64,000 nt of DNA from Kryptolebias marmoratus. Its lineage: Eukaryota > Chordata > Actinopteri > Cyprinodontiformes > Rivulidae. This document shows positions 1 through 12,500 of this stretch, one piece after another. Made by a program: the position numbers and the translations under genes. The stretch is taken from assembly GCF_001649575.2 (NCBI RefSeq), contig NC_051435.1, positions 4,802,818 to 4,866,817 of the forward strand, in the 5' to 3' direction. Positions within the stretch are counted from its first letter, which is position 1. Each line of letters starts with the position of its first letter. The notes beneath the pieces were generated by a model. It was given only the letters and a program-made list of their open reading frames with translations, was not told the DNA's origin and searched no databases.

Positions 1-70
1 AATAATAATGATCAACAAACTAATGAGTGACTGTGATTTGTACCCAAAAGACAGAGAACAAGAAGTGTAG

Positions 71-3000
71 TTGATGCCTCTCCACCTTCCCACGGTCTGC
101 TGTCCGTGGTGGAGTCCAGCCCGCTCAGCCAATCAGCGCCCAGCATCATGGAACCTCTGATGTTCTCCAACAGCATGATGCAGGCCAGAACCCACATTCA
201 GAACCGTATGTATATTTAGAGATGAGGTTTGTAGAACTTTGATCCTTGATGGTGGTTTTAAAGTAATAGTATCTTTCTGTCTCCAGGACTGGGCTCACAA
301 AACATTTTACATGAACAAAAGGTGAGCTTCAGTTGAACGTATTCCAGCTTCACATGTTTGTCTTTCATGGTTGAAGTCTGTTTGGTTTCATTTATGAAAA
401 AAAAGTTGCACTTCAATCCATCTGTTTAAATCCGTATTTGCACATAAAAACAAATCTCAAAGTTTGGAAGAAAATGGTACCCTTATGTTAATTCACGTAA
501 CAGTAGTGCATGAAAACGTGCACAAAGTAGCATTTTAATATGCAGATTTTACTATTTGAATGAGGACCCAGCAACAGATTGTTTACACCATCAGTTGTAA
601 CTATTAAATTATTAAATTATTGCTTCTCTTTTGTTTTCACAGGATCTTTTGCCAGTTTTGCGCTCCCAAACACCCAAGCTCTTGGCACCACTAGATGGCC
701 GACCCAAAGACAGCAAAGCTCTGCCTGTTCTACAGCAACACATTCCCCTAAAGCCCATTACCCCGAGTCCTCATTGCTCCAGGACTCAGCTGAGGAGGGA
801 CAGGCTGTCCTGGGACAGTCCAAGCAATGGTCCTCCCATCAGAGAGGCAGGCGGTGACGAAAGTGGGTCCAGCAGCAACAACAACCAGAGTTCTGTCAGC
901 CTTGAGAATCCGGATGATGAGAGACAGTTTCAGAAGACTGCTCATAAAGACAGAACTCTGAGGTTCTTTGGGGATGGGTTTTGGCAACATTCAAAAGATG
1001 TGATTTCACCTGAGGAAGATTTCTCTGGAGAGAAAATGCAGCACTTGAAAGCCCAGTCCAAAAACAATCTGGTTCCACTTGTCAACAGATCAATACATAC
1101 TGAAGAGAGAGACCATCATCTCCATAAAGAAAAACCCAAGAACCCTCAATGTGAAGCAAACTACGTGAATCATCCAAAAGAATCTGCTAAGACTGAGTCC
1201 TCAGATGATTTTAATTATGCTCAAAAAGGGGACATTTTGATTTCTAAGAACAATCAAACCCACATCACATCAGCATTTAGAGAGGACAAAAGGAATGAAG
1301 ATTGTATGACTAAATCCAAGACTGAAATGAGCCACCCAGTTATATTTGATGTAAACAATCTTCTAGATGATGGTACAGAATGTTCTGAAAATGACAAAAA
1401 CAAGCAGTTTATAGAAGAGACAGAGTCAGCACGAAACAAGTCCTGTGATCAAACCAGTGCAATGGATGCTATGTTAAAAACAGGTACTGCTGAGGGGAAA
1501 AGCAGAATATTTACTGTAAATCCAAAGAACAAGAAGACATTTAAAGCCCTAAAGCCAGTCCGGAACAGGGAGAGAAGAACCAGCATGACCGGTCAGCTGA
1601 GGACAAATAATCAAAGTAAACAATCTGTTAATGTGCTCGGACATAAAAATCAAAACACCATAAGCGTCAATAAGTCCAAAATCAAACAGAAGTACCCTGA
1701 GATTTCCACAGATGTCAAAGAAAAAATCAGGAAAAGCCCTGACACGACTGTTACTTTGGCTAAAGACAAGTTAAAGATGAAATCTGTCAGTGATGCTGGT
1801 TCTAACTTCGACACCCCAACACCATGCAAAGACTCTGAACTCTCACAGAGCAACATAACACATCAGCACGCAACAGTGAGGGAACTAAAAAGTGCCCAGC
1901 AGTCGAGGAAACCAGGTTTAGGTGGAAAAAACACAAGATCTAAATCTGCAGGGGACCTCATCACCTACAAAGACTTGTTTCAGCAGATACCAAGCAACGC
2001 TGAAGGGCCAGCCATTTACGAGATGTTCGCTGGTCCTATTTTTGAGAACCTCCGAGTTTCCAGCTCCTGTGCTGCAACTAGAAAGACAAAACAGGGATAC
2101 AAGGTCAAACCCAGGCCATTAAAAACTATACAGAAGCTGAAGCGAAGCTCAGGAGAGAGTACAACTGCTTTGGCTAAAAGCAAAACAAAACCAGTGCCAC
2201 CTAGAGTGAAACCTCACTCTGGAGTTGGAACAAGGAGGGCCATCTGCGAAACAGAAATTAGGGCTAAACTAGAAGCTGTAGGAGTTTCTGATGTTAGTCT
2301 TAAGAAAGTTCAGGACGAAAGTGAAGACCATGCATTATCAACCATAGAAGAAGCTGCTTCTAGATATGATTCTGACACATTAAAACCAGAAGAAGAATCT
2401 CTGACAACATTAACTTCTTCTATTTATCTTGTAGATTACACTTTCATGCAAAACCACAAAATGACTTTCAATACTTCAACACAAACCTCAACCCAACAGG
2501 TTTCAGAGGCGTCATTATTGCCAAGTTCCCAACAAGCAAAGACATCTTCCAGCAGCAGCCGCCACACCATTATGTCACCAGTCTACAAAAGGTTTCTGGA
2601 TGAGGTGGGAGATGGTCCGCTCACAGATGACTTACTGCAATGTCTGGCAGAAGAGCTCATCTCCTTGGATGAACGAGATGCATCGACAGGATTCGAAGAC
2701 CCCGAGCAAAAGAAAAAGGAGTTTAACAGAGAAGAGAAACTTGAGTTTATGAGTTTACCTCATAAATCTCCTGAGGTAAATTCTTTGATTCCAAACATAA
2801 CAGAAAAGTCATTTCTTAGTTTCTAATGAACCATATAAAAAACGATTAAAAAAAAGTTAAGGAAAGACATGACTGTGATAAAACATTGCTGTTTTTATGC
2901 AAAATAGCCACAATCAAAGACAGATTTGTATTCATGTTTATCTTTTATCCAAGATGATTGGACTAATTGTACTGAGCAACATTTTAAGCTAATTCTTGAA

Positions 3001-4336
3001 TAATTTATTCCAGGTTGCTCCGATAGAAAGTGAAGCTGTTCCTGGTGATGAGTTGGGTGTAGTGGACACCATCACATGGACAAAGGGGGAAGTACTTGGC
3101 AAGGGTGCTTACGGCACAGTATGTATAAAACTGCACTATTAGTTTTAGGAGTGGTGTTATTCTTACTTTCATAGCAACAGCAGATAGACATCCAAACTCT
3201 GACTGAAACTACCTCCTCAGGTGTACTGTGGCCTTACCAGTCAGGGCCAGCTGATAGCAGTGAAGCAGGTTCACCTGGACTCCTCTGACTCTGACACTGC
3301 AAATAAAGAGTACAGTCGTCTTCAGGGGGAGGTGGAATTACTTAAAACCCTTCGACACATCAATATTGTTGGCTTCCTGGGGACCTCCTTATACCAACAT
3401 GTTGTTTCCATCTTCATGGAGTATATCCCAGGAGGATCCATTGCTAGCATACTTCACAGGTTCAGTGTTTAGTTTTTGCTAACTATAACAACAACACAAA
3501 GCCCCTTTTTAAATTTCTGACATAATAAATGTTACTTACAGGTGTCTTTAGTATTGTTCTCTACGTATCTCCAGGTTCGGTCCGTTGCCAGAGCGAGTCC
3601 TGGCTCTGTACACTCATCAGATCCTTGAAGGGGTGGCATACCTTCATCTGAACAGGGTGATTCATAGAGATTTAAAGGGAAACAATGTCATGTTGATGCC
3701 GACTGGTGTCATAAAGCTCATCGACTTCGGCTGTGCACGGCGTCTCAGTTGCTTAAATCACACGGCTTGTAACAGTGGAGAACTGCTCAAATCTGTCCAT
3801 GGCACACCTTACTGGATAGCACCAGAGGTAAATCTGATTTTTAGTATTGGTTTAAAGTGTTTCAGTGGTTCACTCACCTCTAACTCCTCCCGTCCTGTTA
3901 GGTTATCAATGAGTCAGGATATGGCAGGAAGTCAGATATTTGGAGTGTCGGTTGCACAGTGTTTGAAATGGCCACAGGAAAACCTCCACTTTCACACATG
4001 GCCAAGATGGCTGCCTTGTTCTACATTGGGACTCGAAGAGGGTCGATGCCAATGCTGCCAGACGGGTTCTCAGAGAGTGCCAAAGACTTTGTAAGAATCT
4101 GTTTGACTAGGTAAGCAATTAACAGAAAAAATCCACTTAGTGTGAACCTGTCACTGATTCTGCTGATGACAAACTTTTTTTTTAATGCTTTCTTTTACTT
4201 TAGTGACCAGAAACTAAGGCCGTCAGCTGACCAGCTCCTACAGCATTCTTTTGTCCATAAAAAGGAAACTAATATAAAAGCTTGTGAAATGCACAGACAG
4301 AAATGTGCTCACCAGATGGGACTGTGGAAATTCTAA
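71..4336 (+). CDS. map3k19: MAP3K19 (YSK4) Ser/Thr kinase, 3' part of gene
   Basis: STE11-family MAP kinase kinase kinase, known as an activator of stress MAPK cascades in the cytoplasm. Coding exons read here: 71-205, 287-321, 643-2775, 3014-3118, 3221-3459, 3575-3827, 3902-4110 and 4204-4336 (stop 4334). All junctions are GT-AG and in frame, giving 1079 residues; upstream exons lie before position 1. The kinase domain is encoded by 3080-4270: glycine loop GKGAYGTVY, VAIK-type lysine in IAVKQV (about residue 817 of this partial protein), HRDLKGNN, DFG, HGTPYWIAPE and the APE-end segment all intact, so it should be catalytically active. The C-terminal kinase sequence is very close to human MAP3K19. 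The 711-codon exon is low-complexity, Lys/Ser/Thr-rich linker that keeps two islands shared with the human protein (GPAIYEMF and LTDDLL...LDERD). Its 3' end faces ccnt2. The first acceptor (position 70) has a weak pyrimidine tract, so the exact start of exon 71-205 is the least certain point. Confidence 0.95.
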
Positions 4337-6526
4337 GAAAGCAGATGTTTGTAAATTTATAGCAGACTCCAGCCAACATGCTCACTGTGGTCTGAGGAGT
4401 GTCGGCATCGAGCGCCTCGACTAAACCGTCTTCCACCCTGCAGCACCAGCTGTTTATTAAAAGTGGCCTAAAAGAACATTTGGTTTTTTTTCCCGTGACC
4501 CAACTTGCCATACAGCAGAGAGACAGGATGGGCTTTGGACTGAACCTCACATACTGTGGTCATTCTTATTAAAAGGTTTAAAAATAATCTACAAAAGCAC
4601 TTTTAACACCTTTCAAATGCTGCAATATTAAATGATAAATGTGCTTATATAGGATTCTTGCTTTGATTGTGACTTCAATTTAACATTGAGATAAATCCTG
4701 TGTGCCAGTTATATCTGAAGAGTGAAAACATGTTTCAAATATGTGGGGTCCTTTTGGATCCTTTTATTTCCTTTATATGAGCTAATAAGCAATCAGATTT
4801 TAGACTTATAATTTTTGTAGACACTACTGTGGAGAAATGTTGGTACCAATACACAACACAGCCTGGTACATACCAGGGAAGTACATAATATGTACCTGTA
4901 AGTACCAGGTACACGATCAGTACACACCGAGCTGCATTATGTATTGCAACCAAAAGGTTTAATATTTTTAATATTAAATAACTGTTTTTCCCATAAATAA
5001 TATATTGGTTCATATAATAAAACAAGCAGATTTTATACCGTGTACGGGTGACTGAAGTTTATTTAAGTTATTGAAATGCAAAAAGGAAAAGTGATGAGTG
5101 ACTTCTAACTTTTGTTTTCTAAACCACAGCCGATATCTTAGGCTGAAGTGTGAATCCCTCATCAGGTAATTAATTCAGCCTCAAAAGTCTATTAGGACTT
5201 TTTATGTTCTAAAACAAACAATAATAATAAAAAAGACGAGACAAAACTGTCTAAATTATCAGAGCAATGAATACTTTTGGTGATACTAAAGCCACTTTTA
5301 GGCTGGAATATGCCCGGTCACTGCTCTCAAACAGGATAGGAATAAGAATACATGCAGATATTTTTCCCTTTGTTTACTCAGTTAATAACAGATAACACTT
5401 AAATATGTACTGACATGGGCTACAGCCTCACCTCATGTAACCATAGGAGTACATTAGAAATACGGTCTTTCCTTTTTGAGGCACAACGTTTGGATTTAAG
5501 CCTTCTACTTGAAGGTTAAAACTTTTTGGTACAGATTAACTCACTCTCATTGCTGTGATAAGTTGGTGATTAATGAGTCTGTGGCGACTGGAATCAACTA
5601 AATTTCCTGCAATGAAAACCTAAATTGTACCACCAATCTACAGAAAATCTGTAAGAAACTCACTGGAGTTCTTCAACCATTTCCCCGATGATGCCCAATC
5701 CACTGATCAGCAAAAAATAACAACTCACAGATTTTATAGTTATTTTGTTATAATTACAAGCAGCTCCAAACCTGAGTAGTCATGGAATAGCTTTTTCTTT
5801 TAACATACAAAAATGTATGTACATTTATCTCCATTATTTGTAAACAGCAACAACCATCCTTTTAAATCCCTTTGAAGACTGAAACATGCAAATCAAATGC
5901 ACAGTATTTTAGTGTAAAAAGAAACAAAACGAAAAAAAAGTAAGGAGATGAAACTTTACATGAAAGAAAAAATTGCATCCATCAACAGGATTCAATGGAA
6001 TGCCAGCAAACAGAAATGAACTGCTGGCCATTAACTTCTTCCATACAATCACACAAGTGAATTATTTAAATTATTAGTTTAAAAAAAAAAGATGAAACTG
6101 AAAAAGTGCATCTTCCATGCTTTTATAGAACTTGTAAAAATTATTTTCCCATATGGAGGTTTTACATATTGAAAAAGGGACTTTTTTCCCCATCGCACAC
6201 ATCCATGTTTGCATTCTTCCACCCATTTGAGGAGAAAAGGATAATCAAGCAGCAATTCGACACCAACAAACACAGGACTGAACATCACAGCTCCGAGGTG
6301 AGACAGGAAGCATAAGTATTCATCTAGCTTGTCTCTCAGAAACTGAGAAGTCCAACAATACTTTTTTTTTGCAGAACGCTTTTCTGCTTTTCAGTAAAGG
6401 GTTTATCATCACAAAGTTATGTTTCTTAGGGCACTTGACAAGAAGGTGAGCATAGTCTTTAAATTCTGAGCTGAGGGTAGTTTCTTGCCATTTCCTTGTG
6501 CTGGACATAGCTGCAGAGTGGTAGAC
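4337..6526. other. convergent 3' ends of map3k19 and ccnt2
   Basis: AT-rich non-coding stretch between two tail-to-tail stop codons. It should contain the map3k19 3' UTR (from 4337, + strand) and the ccnt2 3' UTR (from 6526 leftwards, - strand). Possible + strand poly(A) signals are ATTAAA at 4456 and AATAAA at 5016; a - strand AATAAA lies at 5063-5058. The canonical + and - hexamers lie about 40 bp apart, so the two transcripts may end nearly back to back or overlap slightly. I see no ORF of recognisable family and no repeat here. Confidence 0.5.
5058..5063 (-). promoter_or_regulatory. candidate ccnt2 poly(A) signal
   Basis: AATAAA on the minus strand, about 1.46 kb past the ccnt2 stop at 6527. 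This would give a long 3' UTR. It is chosen because it lies just short of the inferred map3k19 end; other hexamers could be used instead. Confidence 0.3.
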
Positions 6527-9500
6527 TCAGTGTCTCTGCTCTCCCACCTCATGTGACGATTCACTAGGAGGAGGAAACTGCTGAGAGGTCCGCAGCCCAC
6601 CTGGGTACGACAGGAGGGGAGGAGGAGGAGGAGGAGAAACAAGAATAAAGAGGAGGAGAAGGAAAGTGGGAGGGAAGTTAGCCACAGTGCTGTGAGTCAG
6701 ATGACACACATGGCAGTACAGGAGAAGAGCAAGGAGACAAAGGGGAAGAAAAGGATAAAGTACCTGCAGCACCAGCACCACCTTTGGAGATTTTGTTCAC
6801 TTTAGAACAAGAGCTCGAGGATGAGGATGAAAGATGGTGGTTGTAGCTGGCCTCAGGGTATGGCCTCTTGCGTGATGATGAAGTCAAAGAAGTGGAGACA
6901 GGATGACTAAGTGTTGTTGCTTCCATAGGGACCAACCCTGGAGGACCGCGCAGCAGACCCACAGCACCCCCTGGGCCCTCTGTGCCTCCTCGACCATTGC
7001 CACTGTGTGTGGGGGGGTGACTGTGCTTGTGGGGACGATGGAGGTTGTGCTCGGTGCTGCGGTGTTTCTCTTTGCTCACCAGCGGGCTGGAATGTTTAGT
7101 CTTGTTGTTGTTGGCCGTCATGCCTTCATCCGATGAGCTGTGGCGCTCTGATGACGACACTTTTATCTTCATCTTGAGCTCATCTTTGCTCGGTTGCCCA
7201 CTTTTCTCTTGTTGGGAAATTCCACTGGACCCAGGAACAGCCAGACGAACTTTAAGAGAGCTTTTGTCCCGTTTGTCACCATGATGGCGTCGATCTTGAC
7301 CCAAAACTGAAGAGGAAGGGACTTTCATTTTCATTGGGGAAGCTGTGATATTCCCACCATGGGAGCTTTGGTGGGGCTGAACATGTTTTCTATGATCTAC
7401 TTGGGTAATGTTGGAAGATGCATAGGTGGAAGAAGAGGTCAAATCCCCTTTCATGTCACAGTCCATTAGTCCTCCATGAAGCTCCTGCCTTCGCTTATGG
7501 ACAGGGACAGTCACCTCTGCAGAATGTTTTTCTCTATATTTGTCTAAAGTCAGCTTCTGAACTGAAGGTTGTTGCTGAGGAAATTGAACCGGCAGAGGGT
7601 AGACAGACTGAGGTGTTGGGTGATGCTTGCTCAGTCCACTCTCACCAGACTCTTTCTGTTCTTGTTTGACAAGATTTAAATCTACAGTTTTTTCAGTTCT
7701 GTAAGGCGGTGGATGCTGGAGCAAAGAGGAAGTGGAAGCCTGCAAAGTCAGCAATGGTTCTTGGACAGGGATGATGGTAGGTTCCTGTTTTATACAGGTG
7801 GAAGGGTACCCAGCTTGGCTCTGGTTACCTTGAGGCCATTCACTGTGGCTAGCAGGGTTGTAGGTGGCAGTGATGGTGTCCAGAGAAAAGGGGACTCCTC
7901 TGGAATTGCCAGGCATGGGTACAGAGAAGCCTGCTTTGGACAAAGCTAAGTTGGATGAAGAGGATCCAGAAAGTAAGACATCACAGTGGTCCTGAAGCAA
8001 CGAAGGCCCAATAAATGAGTTGTCTGCTGACTGAGTGGGTTCAGATTTGGGCTTTTTGGCAGCTTGTGTTGCCTAAACGACAGAGAGATGTGTAAGGGCG
8101 TGATGATTTTTTTTTAAAAAATTGTTTAATGCTACTAAAATAGCAAAAAACAAAAAAATGCATTAACAAAGGCTGAAGTATTTGTAATATTAACATGTGC
8201 CAATGACAGAACTTTAAGATAGTTTTTTTTTAAATTATTTTTTAAATTGTATTATGAAATCTGTGTCATTTCTGGTTTACAAAAAGCCAATCATCTAATG
8301 CATGTATCAATTAAAAAAATAAACAAAATGAACTAGAATATCTGAACTAAAAGCAGCATGTTGTTTACCCTCCAGTTCCGTATCCTCTTTAACCTGCTTG
8401 GAGTCTTCTCCAGAATCTGCAGAAACTCATGGGTCAGCTCTGAAAGTGCAAAGTATAAAAACTGTCAAATTCACATGATGCAACTTATGCTCTCATTAAC
8501 ATATGAAATATTTTTCATAAACAACAGCTATACTAAAGGAAAAGAAAGATGAAAAATGTTTTATTGTGGTAAAGTGTCCTCACCATCAAGCAGCTCCAGA
8601 GTGACAGAGTTGTCTACGTACTCCCACCAATGTTTCCCATCAGTAGAAACTGGAATCTCCCAGTTGGACCACTTGCAGGCCAAATGTATGCATACACAAG
8701 CAATCACTGTGGGCTTGTACTGGAGGCAGAAGGTAGTGAGGTGCAGACTGTAGGACGTGCAAGGACACATGAGGGAATCATTCAGGCCAGTGGAGGTCAT
8801 AATCCATCCCACATGTGGAGAAAAAAAAAAACAAAGAACACAAAAGGGAGCAGACAGTTTTAATAAACCGTTAGCTTGAGATCCAAATCTGTAGCAATAA
8901 TATAAAAAAGATTTGAGTCTGCAAATATAATAAATGACTAAACAACAGTAATTAATAAATAAATTACAGCCAATACATGTGATCTTTAAAAACTAGAGAG
9001 TCATACTGTTTAACTACAGGACAAGAAAAAATTAGAATAACTTGGGTTTATTATTAGGTGACTTCTCCCATCTGTGAAACACGCCGACCATGAAGTCATT
9101 TAAATGATCATACAGTTATCAGATAAAGAGCTTCTCCTTCGATCCCTTCAGCATCACCTTTACTTCTGTCAACTATGTTCAAATAGAGAAAAAAAGACCT
9201 AAAATAAAGTAGCAACTTAGCAGTCCTAACATGTAACACTGTCCTGCAAAACCTGAACCTTAATTCAACAATGTAATTCAGGCAGAAACCACAATGGAAA
9301 CGGCAACGTTACATCCAGGAGTGTTTACTAAAGTAATTCCAAACTACTGAGATTTAGTTTACCTTTGGTGAAACAAACAACAGTTACATAAGCACCAAGT
9401 TTTTGTTTTTAAACTATAACTTTTTATCTTTTAAGAGACTAAGACCACAAACAAACTATTTCAAACTTGAGTATGCTGAACTTCAAGCTAAAGAAACTAC

Positions 9501-12500
9501 CAACTAAAGACCAGCTACAAATGATCTGCTGAAGTTTGATGGTTGGATTAAAAAGCAGAGATTCTGTTCAGTAATGATCAATCCTAACCCTGAACATTTG
9601 GTCGGGGAGCTGATAAAACAGCTTTATGATTCTCTGGGAACCATGTCCATATTGGATTTAGAATAAGCAGCTGTACATGAGCATATGGCTGGATAAAATG
9701 ACCACAATGTAAAACTATGATTTAAGTAACACATTTGGTAGGAATGGACATAAACAGTAAGATGAGAACAAAACCTGAAGTCTGGTGGTCAGATAACTAT
9801 AACAATAAACAAAGTTATTGTTGTTGGTTTCACAGATTTTTTTTATTCTATGGTAAGGGAATTCCATCCAAAATATAAGAGTCTACAACAAAAATAAAGT
9901 TCTATTCTGCCTGAGTCATAAGTTCACAGCAGATTTACTTATTATTCACCGTCCACTACACCAAATTGTGAATGATCGTAAATAGTGCCTTTCCACCACC
10001 TACTCTAACCAAACCCTTAAAGGAGCCAGTTATTCCAGTAAATTAGGTATTACAGAAAGTTTGTCCTTGTTTTAGAGGAACTAACCAAACCTATTCGATA
10101 ACTAGATCAGTTCTACAGAATTTAGGTTTGGTAAAACCAGTAAAAGGGATATTATTGAGCCGTGCCATGCCATTTATGTGATAAAAGCTTTTAGCCTGTG
10201 TGTTGCCTTTGTTCATACCTGGCACTAACATAAATCCCAGGTAATTGGATCACAAGCAGAAAGAGATAAATGTAGATGGGAACTGTGGACATGTCCAGAA
10301 TGGTTCAGATTCAGTGAATAATTCAGAGACACGTTTATATACAACCATTGTGTAATCTGAACATAAATTCATCCTGGGCCACAATGAAGGACCAACTCCA
10401 CACAAGCAGCAGAGTGTGAGCTTGTTTTCTATGGCGAAGAGAATCATCATCCACAAATAGTTTAAATACTTTTTTTGGTGAAAACGGTAGTTTACCTCAA
10501 AAACACAAGATTCAGGAAAAAAAACAAAAAAAGAACGAAATAAAACTTGCACCTTTAAATGGTTTTTTCCCCCACAATTTTCTCCTGTTCATGTAACTTT
10601 AATGTCACGAAGAACAAAACGATTCTATGATACTGCTTATAGATTAGGAAGTTTATTTAATAACATGTTCATCTAACTACTCACAAGCCAAATAAACACT
10701 CATGCCTACAAGTGTCTGTCCCTCAAAGTGACACAAATGTTACTAGAACTGACCGGGTGTTGTTGAGAAGTGTTACAACAAAGCAGCAGACCCAACAGCA
10801 CGTCCACTTGCACTAGAATAATAAAAACAATGTCTGCTAATAGTCGACAATACGACAGGAAAGTAAAAACTAAAATCAACCCCCCCCCCCAAGGCTGTAA
10901 TGGAAATCTGTGTTATCTCTGCATGGCATGGCACAGCTACATTAGACCAACTCCTGCTAAAAGATAAAAGCCTAATACCCTAAAGGTCCTTAAGAGATTT
11001 TAATTTTATTATTTCTTGATTTTCTAATAGCAAATGTATCAAAAGTAGTGTAGGGCTAGAAAAAAGTTATCTGTTTAACAACAAGCAATGACTACAAAAG
11101 CTGAACAATATTTTGAAAAATTATGCATTTTGAACAAAGTAAAACGTCAAAGATTTATCTGCAGTACTTACCGGAAAGACCTCTACGAGAAATGTTTACA
11201 TCTGTGAAATCTTTAGCTGATATTCAGGCTACCAGAGTGTCTTTTTTTAGAATTATGCACTTTTTCGCAACCGAACAAACGTGTGGTTTTCAAGCGCACC
11301 ACTACACTTCGCATTTTGCATTCAACCCATCTGTGCCAACACGTGGTCCCTTGTACAATACACCGCACCGCAACTGGGGCTGGTAACGCTACAAGCCACC
11401 GTGTCCCGCTACCTCTGAGAAAAGGAGGGGAGCTGAGGGGAGGAGGCAAGCGTCCCAACAACCACCAGTGCAAGTAGGGCCCGTTGGACACTGAAAGGGT
11501 ACCCTGCATTACAGGAAGCTATGGTGTGCAGTCAAAGTGCAATAAAGGAGGGGCAGGATAACAACCTGTTGGTAGCCATGAAATAGGAAGTCTGTGCCAG
11601 ATCCTTGCTTGCTGTAGAAAGGAAACAAAAAAAGCACAAAGACAGAAAGAGGGAAAATTATTATAATTGCCATAAATCAAAGTACTTTAACTTAAATGTT
11701 CCAATTTCAAACTAATTTCCAATGCACTAACTAGGCCAAGGCTAAAAATCAGAATTTACACTAAAACCAAAATAGAGGGATTAAAAACTACTGATGTAAG
11801 TTGACAAAAGCTGTTGCGTAATAATAAAAAGAAGCATTCATTTTACAAGCATGGAATTTGAAAAAACATTTTTAATTTCAAAATTTGGAAAACATCTTTT
11901 TAATGACCGCAAGACGTGATCAACAAAAAGACGACTGTCTCAGAAGGTGCTTTGAAAAACAAGCGCAGCTAAAAGCAAAAACATTATTACATAAAAAGGG
12001 TGTTCTTTCAGTTCTGTGATTATGAGTAATGTTCTGATAAAGCAGTGACGGTCGAAATGTTCAAAAATCAGTTTGTCTTGGCCCAACAGGCATTGGCAAT
12101 TCTTTACGTCATACAACAAACTCAGCAGGAGATCAAAAAGTATTTGTGGTCAGGAGACCAATAAATCAGCATGGTTTTCACCCTTATCCCCACCCACATT
12201 TGAGGTGGGACAAACAAGAGCAAAGAAGGAAGCCTCTACCTCGCACTAGCTGGGTACATTTCACCACATCAGTGTGTGGGTGATCAATAGTAATTTCAAA
12301 GCCTGGAACAAAATACATAACAGGTGAGTTCAACACAGACACAGTTGAGAGGTGACATGTCATTTTAGGATTGCAACCAACAATCAGAGCCCTCACTTAA
12401 ACTACAGACTCGTTTTCTTAAGCATTTACACATTAAATACGAACTTGGCAGTCAATTATTTCATGTCTCTCAATCATTTTAAAAATGGAGGACAGAATCG

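Noticed and set aside
579..857. 92-residue open frame overlapping the large map3k19 exon
   Set aside because: Out of frame with the confirmed exon 643-2775; the same holds for other overlapping frames between 631 and 2826.
2776..4203. Apparent breaks in the kinase reading frame, as if a pseudogene
   Set aside because: Each break coincides with a canonical GT-AG intron of about 75-240 bp, and the joined kinase sequence is intact.
6903..7949. Plus-strand open frames of 77-85 codons
   Set aside because: Shadows of the ccnt2 exon 8072-6764 on the opposite strand.
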